Shown: piece after piece, positions 56,319 to 64,000 of the stretch
Numbering within the stretch: position 1 is the first letter of the stretch
Layout: every line of letters begins with the position of its first letter
Source: Pelodera strongyloides
Lineage: Eukaryota > Nematoda > Chromadorea > Rhabditida > Rhabditidae
Direction of reading: 5' to 3'
DNA length: 64,000 nt
Assembly (NCBI GenBank): GCA_036852015.1
Contig: JAANDG010000038.1
Span: 248,001 to 312,000, forward strand
Translations under genes and position numbers: made by a program
Notes under the pieces: generated by a model
Database searches by the model: none
Told to the model about the DNA's origin: nothing
Seen by the model: the letters and a program-made list of their open reading frames with translations, nothing else

Positions 56319-56474
56319 GGTCATGCTTACCGTTTAAAGTAGTCAAAATGCCACCTTTTTTGAAAGTGAATACCAATGGGTTATACTAGAAGGCTAAAGC
56401 GCGAAAGGGATGCAGCCAAATAATTCCATGTTCACAGTTCCACGTGTGAAGTCTCTTCATCAAGATTTTTGATC

Positions 56475-56628
56475 TTAAAGCGGTATAACATCCGGCTTAC
56501 GAAACGTATGTTGAATTACTGCGTTCCCACTACATGCAACTGAGGGCAAAAAGCAGAGTTATCTGCATACGCTATGTGGGAGTACTTCTTCCAACATCCC
56601 TTCCAAAACCGGCTGCTGCACGCTTTAA
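56475..56628. mobile_element. TTAAAGCGG-family MITE
   Basis: The left end is TTAAAGCGGTATAACATCCGG. The right end, AAAACCGGCTGCTGCACGCTTTAA, is its imperfect complement. Confidence 0.85.
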
Positions 56629-57442
56629 AATGGTGCCGATGTCGTCTTTCATGGCCCTGATCTCGGTGCTTGTCGGCTTGTCTTTTTTTCTTTTTGAGTA
56701 AAACATGGTTCACATACTATACACTGAATGTCTTTAGTGAACTAATGAACCTTAAACTACATTACTTTTTTGCAATTAGCCTATATGTAAACAATATGAA
56801 TATTTTAGTTACTCATTAATTTTAATCCCTTGTTGGCTTATTGAAAGGCTTGAGAACACCAGATATTCTATGCTCATTGTTTGATCTATTGTTTAGATAT
56901 TATTTTCGAATTATTATTTTGTTTTTCTTACCGTATCCGAGTGTTAATTGGACAAATATTTTGCATATTTTAATGATCAGTAGAACCTTTTCTACCTGTT
57001 TTCTTTTTGTGACCAGCAGTGCAACAATAATACCTTGATAGATTGATAACTTGAATGTTGCTTTATTCTATGGTTATAATATTTATTGGTTCAACGAGTG
57101 ACAGTTATACGATGGGCCATGGGTGGATGGAGATAAAAGATTAAAGATAGATAAAGTAAAAAGTATGATTTTGGACGAGTGTGCATGTGGACTGTGCACC
57201 GAACCTTCGTTTCTTACGGATCCCCCGCCTTTAGCCGTTGGTGCCTTTAGCCGTTGGTGTACTGTTTCTGTTACGATGTCCTCATAACTAGAGGTTCAGT
57301 CTTTTGTCTTTCAGCAATAAATCAAACTTCTCATGTATAATTTTGGTATTTTATGGTTTATGGCCATCATTGTTGAAAGCAAAAGTGTATTTCATGATAG
57401 ATAGCGTAAAGTTGTCTGACTCATATCTCTGAGTTGACACTT

Positions 57443-57927
57443 TTAAAGGCAGAGGCGCACGAGAAAAAAGTTTCCCTCAATTTACTTGCACGGAATGTCC
57501 GGAATCTCAGAAATATTACTGCGAAAACCGCATCTCTTTGCATCTAGAACTTGCAACAGTTCGGCCAGGCACCGTATTCTGAAACAATTTTTGCTCTTTT
57601 ATGGCATTACAGTACTGGAAACGCTTTGTTATAATGGTAGTAATGTTCTTCATTCGTTTAACATGTAGAAAAATTATGTAGAAAATTTTTGATGAAATTT
57701 TTGATTTATTATGTAGAAAAAGAACGGATATAAACGACGGATATAAACTATAAAAAGGTATGTTACCCTTTCTGACTACGGTGCCTGGCCGAAGTGTTTG
57801 GCATAGAATATCTCTGCGAGTTCACGATGCAAATATATGCGGTTTTCACAGAAATATTTCTGAGATTCCGGACATTCTGTGCAAGTAAATTGAGGGAAAC
57901 GTTTTTCTCGCGGGCCTCTCCCTTTAA
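57443..57927. mobile_element. Long-armed TTAA-type inverted-repeat element
   Basis: The left arm starts TTAAAGGCAGAGGCGCACG. The right arm ends with the near complement CGCGGGCCTCTCCCTTTAA. The arms stay complementary for about 130 bp, including CTTGCACGGAATGTCCGGAA on the left and its complement on the right. A loop of about 200 bp separates them. Confidence 0.8.
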
Positions 57928-58949
57928 ACACGTTGCGCTGCGCACCGGAGACGGAAAAGGTTGAGTGCCGCTAATGAGGCGCATCTGCGACCTACCTTTT
58001 AAAGGTAGCGGCAGGCGCCGTGCTATAAGACCACCAACTATATGGTCTTGTGCCCCCTGGCTATCCCGCTCTCGTGTGATCCCATTTGGAGACGGTTCCT
58101 GGTCTTTTTGAGGGCCAGCCCATTTGTTGACCTTGTCGTGACCAAGTTTTCTCGGCAATCGTCGTAAACTGGACCCAACATGGGCGCCACATTGTCAGTG
58201 ATAGATCAAATACCGTCCTGGTGAAAACCATCTCGTGACCGACTACTGACGGTTTTGCTGCGGTTTGGGAATTATTTCGTTTTCATGTGCTGCTGGGTGC
58301 ACCGGCGCTCTGGGCGCTCTGGCGAATCCCTCCTTGTTCAAAATCCAAAGTTTCGAGGCGTATTATATACATAAGTCGCCAATACCACGCATGCTTTTAG
58401 TTGGAGTTGTTCATGCTGCACTTACAAGAGAATTAAGAGAAAAGCACTTTAAAAAGGCAAAATATTGCTGGATTTAATGAGATGCTAGTCTGACGGCGCG
58501 GCAAATCTTCTTATCGAGCATGATCGTCTATCCCAATACTCTGTTTTCATAGCTTATCGTTAGAGAAAACGTCCTTGATATATAAATCCTCAAGGTTAAA
58601 ACCTCTTAGCGGATGTTGGAAGGTTAACTCCTTTCCAGCGTAATGTAATCCATTTATGTAATGTAAGGCCGGCTGTGTGAGTACTTTTTGCAGAATGAAT
58701 GTCCGCCATTAGCATAATTCTTTATTAGAAAACATGCAAAAAGGAAGCAAACATATACTGTACTAGACATATGCAAGAGAGCTGACCTTTTATTTATGCG
58801 GTTTAGTTTGTTATGTATTTCAAAGTTTGAGTAAGTTGTAGCCGAGAGAAAACTGCGTGTAAAAGCGAAATCATACAAGAATTAGCTTCAAGCTGTCGGA
58901 GACTTTTCGCAGACATGCTTATTGTTAGACAACGAGTATTGTTATGACT

Positions 58950-59790
58950 CCAGGTGGCTGGTCACCAAATGGTTTTCACGAAAAAAAAATTTGGTAGTGA
59001 CCATTTGGTGACCATGTGGTGAAAAGTTGATGACGGTGTGGAAACTTGGTCACGACAAAGTCCTCAAGCGGTCACCGAATAGTTTCGTCCACGAAAATAA
59101 ATGGGACCTTCACAAAATAGTTCTCCGTTTCCTATGATCGGGCAATTTCGAAATAATATAATCAAATCCGAGCGATTAGCAACTAGCATGTGCAGATATT
59201 TCTGGGAAATCCCTGCGAAAAATAATATTCAATTGTGCAAAATCCGAATTTTTAGGCACTTCCTGTTTTGAGTTTTCATACTTATTAATCTCTTGTGTTA
59301 TGTAATAGAGGAGAAATGTACAAAGAGCGAATTATACGTAGACATTATTGCTAATTTTACCCTGAAATTCTTCGAATCAGGGCTTTGTACTTTGGTCTGA
59401 TTGAACTATGTTAGTAATGCTTCTAAATATATATAAGTATCTATTATTTTTATCCATTTTTTTCAGCGTCATGAGTAGTAATTGTGGGATGTGGGAAATA
59501 CATAATATGTTTTTACAGATAGTATGAAGGGTCATTTCTTCTAAATATATTCATATGAGTAAGTGCATGCAAAGTTACCATCCGAAACCACGGAAAAACC
59601 GTCGTTTTTCCGTCACCAAATCTTTTTTATTGAAAAAAAACCATCTGGTGACTGGTTCGTGACCACTTGGCTACCATTTGATGACGGTTTTTGATGAAAC
59701 TTCGTCACCACCGGTCACAAAGTGGTCACAAATGGGCTGACCCACGAAAAAACCAGTGAACCGTCACCAAATGGGTTCACCCATTTCCTT
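58950..59790. repeat. TGGTCACCAAATGG repeat clusters
   Basis: The imperfect palindrome TGGTCACCAAATGG and its variants (GTCACCAAATG, CCATTTGGTGACCA) occur many times in both orientations at 58950-59070 and 59580-59790. About 500 bp of AT-rich sequence lies between. The two clusters may be the ends of one element. The right border word TGGGTTCACCCATTTCCT also occurs near 53830. Confidence 0.6.
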
Positions 59791-61430
59791 TGTATTCCAT
59801 CCACGTGAATGGTACCTTTGAAAAAATAACCTATAAAATAAATCCAATGATCCATTTATATTCATACATTGAGCTATGAAAAATGTTCCATCCAATTCTA
59901 TAAAAAAACCTTTGGGTTCAGCTCTTCTGGGGAACTTGAATCCGTTTACTCCCATGTAAATGGCGACCACTTTTGACAAGCGTGACCTTCTCGTGAATAT
60001 GAGTATTCTTATTATCCGACTAATTATCAATGCAGAATTTTGTGTTCCAAAAATAAAAGTAGAGCTTTTTGGTTTTGTAGAAAACTTGGTTTCACTATGC
60101 TGTTTTAAAAAAACACACACACAAACACACACGCACCATCTTTTAAAAGTTACAGTAAGAAAACGGGTAAATGAGTTGTATTTCCTTTCAATGAGATGAC
60201 CCCCATCCTTTTTGCAAGTCAACTTGTACCTCGTAGTGCATATAATTTGCGTAAAACTTGTAAAGGTCGTGTGGCCTTTTTCGTTTCTCTTTTAGTGTGT
60301 ATTTTTGGCAGCATCCCACTCAGCATATGTATCAAAAATAGCGCAAAACGGCCCATATCCATATTTGTATGGAATTGCCCTGTCCCACCCATAATTAGAA
60401 TAGAATGCTCTATTTGCCACGTAGCATTCGTTCCCGGGACAAATGACCTTTTTGCAAGTGACAACTTGGAGTTTTGCGGATCATAATTTGAGTGCTAAAG
60501 GTCAGATCCAATTGTGAACGTTCTTTGAAAGTGTATGAGTTTGGATCTATGTGTAATTGCAAATTGGACAAGGCAATGAGGTAATTTATTCCAAAAATAC
60601 ATAAGGGAACAAGTATAGGAGAATATTAGGGGAGTGTTACTGTAGACTGCTTAGAGTGTATCAAAAGGTGTCAACAGGGCGAGCCAAACTAATAAATTTT
60701 AGAGGTGCTCGGACATGAAATTAATTATAGTAGGATGAATGTAGCACTTTTAGGTATACTGTGGGCCCCTTTTGTAGTGATCAACTGACATAGTTTTAAT
60801 GTTTATTAGACTTTTTGAAAGAGTGCATTTCCATTATTTTTATGGTTTAGGGGAGTAGCCTAAATACAAATACTCCGCAGAGGGATACGGTATTTAGTAA
60901 TTGGCTAATTGCCCAATGTGCCCCCCAAAAGTTACAGTAGTAAAACTAATTATATTCCCTTTCTGTAGATGAACATCCCCCTCATTTGGACTTTATTTTG
61001 TGTTTATTATTAAAGCGTACATCACTTTTCAAGAATGATGGGACTGTCTTTTTTTTGACAGTGAAACATGAATGATTACCTAAATTCAATATCAATGGCT
61101 TTTAATTGCTCATTTGCAACTAAAACACCCTTTTTTCTTCCTTATTTCATTCAGTTTTTGAAGAAAACAAAGAAATTTCAACGAAAATGATGATATTAGT
61201 TAATTGCTATTGTTGTTTAATTAGTCATTTTGCCAAATAGCGGATCTTTAGTTTTTTTTTTAAATTTATTTTCATGACAAATCGAACTGCCTATTTATTA
61301 CAGATTGGGAATTCTGTTGAGGTCGTGCTCCTCCTTTATTAGAGAATGGTCTAATACAGTGCTCAGGCTCAGCTTCTACGCGGAACTTCTGAGCAGAGTA
61401 GACGAGTTCTAGATTAACATATTAGTTTAA

Positions 61431-61460
61431 AGCGGTATGACAACCTGTTTGTGAAAAGTA
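61431..61460. mobile_element. Solo MITE end (TTAAAGCGG family, left)
   Basis: TTAAAGCGGTATGACAACCTG is a good family end, but no right end follows within the expected distance. Confidence 0.5.
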
Positions 61461-61539
61461 ATTCGGACGCTCATTCATTCTCACGTGGACGAAATGGACG
61501 AAACGGGATTCGTCTGCAGAACATAGACACCCTAGGTCC

Positions 61540-61700
61540 TGTTTCTTTAGTGAGCCTGACTTGTTGCCCACTTCGTGACCATGCAAAGTTTCATCATATC
61601 AAATGGTCAAAAAATGGTCACCAACTGGTCATTAATCAGTCACCAAATGTCTTTTTTTTTTTTTGAGAAAACCACTTGGTGACAGGTCAGCGACGAGTTT
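61540..61700. repeat. TGGTCACCAAATGG-related repeats
   Basis: Words such as ATGGTCACCAACTGGTCA, CAGTCACCAAATG and ACTTGGTGACAGGTCA recur. It is the same motif family as at 58950-59790. Confidence 0.55.
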
Positions 61701-62965
61701 TTTTTCCTGTGATATAGACATCAAGCTAATTGTAAGCAATGACTAAAACAATGGCATCACTGACCACTCAAATGTTTGGCTTTACTTTTTGCAAGCGTTT
61801 TGGGAAAAAAAAAACGATTTGTTTATTTTTCCTTTTGTCATCTTTTCGTGACGAATTATTTTTAAAATATTGCAAAGATCCATTGGAGCTGCACATGAGC
61901 AAAATAAGGCTATTTTGGAATATTTTACAAAATGAGGAATAAAAATAGATGACAAAAACGATCTGTGGTGTCATCAAAAGTGGTATTTTGAGGAAAAAAT
62001 ATATGAGTAGACCAAGGAACCAAGAGAGAAACTAGGTGCTCTCTCCATTGGACTAGCAGTGAACAAAATATGGTATTTGGTAGGAAAAAATACATGAAAT
62101 GGATCTCGGATTACTGTAGGGGTGGAAAAAGAGAGGAGATAGACAGAGGAAAAGAATTTCTAGTGGACTCCAGTTTGTAGTTTGTACTGACGTAAACTAC
62201 CTAGATATATATTTCGATAAGTCTAGTGTATTATTAGAGCATGACTATCATGATTGGGTAACGGGTTTATTATTGCTTTTCTCGTTGCCTGTCTGATGTC
62301 TCTCCACTAGCACTGGTGGTAATAAGCGAAATGTGGCTAACTCGCGGCGCTAACAGAGGACAACCAGGACGAAGAGGTTTGCTCTATCTAATGGTCCAAA
62401 TGGTGCGCGGCAAAGGGTGCCAATGGTGCGCGGTGGAGGGTGCCAGTGGGGCGCAAATAATCTACGATTTCAGCTGGCAGATCGGGCACCTTCTGCGCCC
62501 TCTAAAAGTGCGCCAGGGGTTTGCAAAATGAACCTTCTGGCAAATAGATTTTCACTTTATTTTCTCTCTTTATTACTAAAATAGGGTAAGTAATTAAACT
62601 ATGTAAAGACTATTGGGTTTCCCTGCTTTCTTGCTATAAATTAAATTGCACATTTTTTTGTGTTTTTATGTGCACGTTCAGCGTTTGTACCTCGCCTCGT
62701 GCATGCACTAGTACACATATAAATCCGAAGATTAGCTGAAAATACCGTTGCAACTGCAAATTATAGCTTTCGTGAAACTGAAAAATACTGCTGACGTAAG
62801 AGATTTTGACATAATTTATTGGAAAAGCACAGTTAATAATAGCGAACATGGTACTTGAGTTAATAAGACAATGATAAAGACGGGAGCCGCTTTTCCTGGT
62901 TTATGTATCGAATTTTAAAGTTTCGCCGACCGGATAATGCGTGAGAAAGTAGTTATAAATAAGCA

Positions 62966-63000
62966 GTAAGTTTGAAAACCACACACCATACCGCTTTAAC
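62966..63000. mobile_element. Solo MITE end (TTAAAGCGG family, right)
   Basis: TTTGAAAACCACACACC followed by ATACCGCTTTAA is the family right end. No clear left partner is visible. Confidence 0.45.
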
Positions 63001-64000
63001 ATTTACAAGCCTTGTCACCTGGACGTTTAGCTATCACAGCGTTTTCCGTTGATGTTTTGTAGCGGCCCGTGAAAATTTCAACTTGCAGCTATTCAAATAA
63101 TATTGAAGAAGCTTGCATTCTTGCAGTTTCAATTATAGCGATTATGTCAATAGTATATTCGAACACGTGATTCACACCACGAGTACACCATAATAGAATA
63201 ACAAATTGAGATTAATTTTTTTCTAATTAATAAAATGATAGTTACTTTAACTTTAATCCCATTTTTTTCAGTCTGCAAAACTTTTCGAAAAAAATTCTAT
63301 TTTGTGAATCATTGGACATAGGATGTAAATTTATTAATTTATTAAATAGGATTAGGCTTACGGCTTATGACATCAACGCACGTGGTACTGTTACATTCGA
63401 TCCAGCAAATAATACGAAGAATGGTAATTTAAAGTGTTTGTTTAAATATATTTTTATTGAATGGATTTTTATTTTTATTGAATCACGTGGTGCAAAAAGT
63501 TGAAAATTTGTTGATGCTGTATAATAATCACATATGGCTTCTATTGTTCTGCTTTAGAATTAAAAAGCTTAGGATTTGGGATGTTCAGATTAATCGTAAG
63601 AAGAAAATAAGCTAACAGTTAACAGAAGAGAACGAAATTTACGTAAAATAAAATATGTATGTAAGCAGGGCCAAAATTTTATTATGGCAAGTGAGTATTA
63701 TTGCCGAATAGTATTGCAGAGAGTCTCCAGTGAAGTTCCATAAACCTAAAAACTGATTAGAATAAATTAGAATAAGTTCTTCAAACACTGTCTTTGAATT
63801 TACTCTCCACAACTCTGCCAAGTTTCAGTCGTGTAGAAAGGCAACAAGCCACAGCAAAAGTGTTCCTTTTACAACCACAGTTATATAATATATCTATTCG
63901 AATTAATAAAATCGTCCCCATCCCATTTTAAAAACAATTGTACAATTCTTGCGTTTTAAGTACTTCCTGTTTTGATTTTGGCTTTGTAAAAATTATGCAA

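Larger units (their letters stand above)
52856..64000. other. 11-kb region without a recognised gene
   Basis: Reading both strands, I find no exon chain with family motifs. The contents are MITEs (52950, 55670, 56475, 57443), a TC microsatellite, the TGGTCACCAAATGG arrays (58950-59790, 61540-61700) and AT-rich sequence. Open frames here are short and lack coding bias. A gene with small, fast-evolving exons could be missed. Confidence 0.6.

Noticed and set aside
56012..56389. Leu/Ser-rich and Arg/Glu-rich frames
   Set aside because: TC microsatellite read in both directions.
60196..60486. Overlapping frames of 80-96 codons on both strands
   Set aside because: Flanked by two copies of the word CCTTTTTGCAAGT, so more likely an unclassified repeat; no coding signature.
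62316..62531. Plus-strand frame of 71 codons rich in Gly/Arg/Cys
   Set aside because: Built on repeated GGTGCGCGG and GGGTGCCA words; looks like repetitive DNA.
63312..63430. Possible exon (AYDINARGTVTFDP) near the window's right end
   Set aside because: An acceptor-like site precedes it, but no donor of good quality and no partner exon are visible within the window.

Overview
This is eukaryotic nuclear DNA, almost certainly from a nematode. The genes are split into short exons by GT-AG introns whose 3' ends are the nematode-type TTTCAG or TTTTAG. Four start codons lie within about 30 nt of a splice-acceptor-like site, as expected for spliced-leader trans-splicing. The reconstructed RAD6/UBC-1 protein has the acidic-tailed form I know from Caenorhabditis. 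Several introns reach 1 to 4 kb and noncoding DNA is full of palindromic repeats, so a species outside Caenorhabditis is more likely. No bacterial features, operons or CRISPR arrays are seen. All exon models were built by hand from splice signals, reading phase and remembered family sequences; none was checked against transcripts.

Layout. (1) 284-14590, + strand: a protein I do not recognise, 15 exons seen, carrying a domain of about 115 residues twice; its 5' end is unresolved. (2) 15440-17112, +: ubc-1/RAD6, a ubiquitin-conjugating E2. (3) 20234-21862, -: UBE2H/ubc-8, a second E2. (4) 28003-31279, -: ric-3, the acetylcholine-receptor chaperone. (5) 34639-40400, +: CDP-diacylglycerol synthase. 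(6) 41838-47941, +: ZGPAT-like CCCH zinc finger plus G-patch protein. (7) 48807-52855, -: secreted Frizzled-related protein with an intact cysteine-rich domain and netrin-like domain. From 52.9 to 64 kb I find no convincing gene, only repeats.

The genes do not form one pathway. They cover ubiquitin conjugation (two unrelated E2 types within 7 kb), receptor assembly in the ER, phospholipid synthesis, nuclear gene control or splicing, and Wnt antagonism.

The repeats are the most distinctive part of the window. Several otherwise unrelated palindromic families all end in TTAAAG...CTTTAA, which suggests a TTAA-targeting group of non-autonomous DNA transposons (MITEs). One family of about 130-180 bp has at least nine copies, and one 440-bp family has two copies in opposite orientation, one of them about 95 bp from the sfrp start codon. 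Other items are a tRNA-derived SINE, a GC-rich inverted-repeat element with a tRNA-like core inside gene 1, and three introns in which the 3' splice-site region has been tandemly duplicated.
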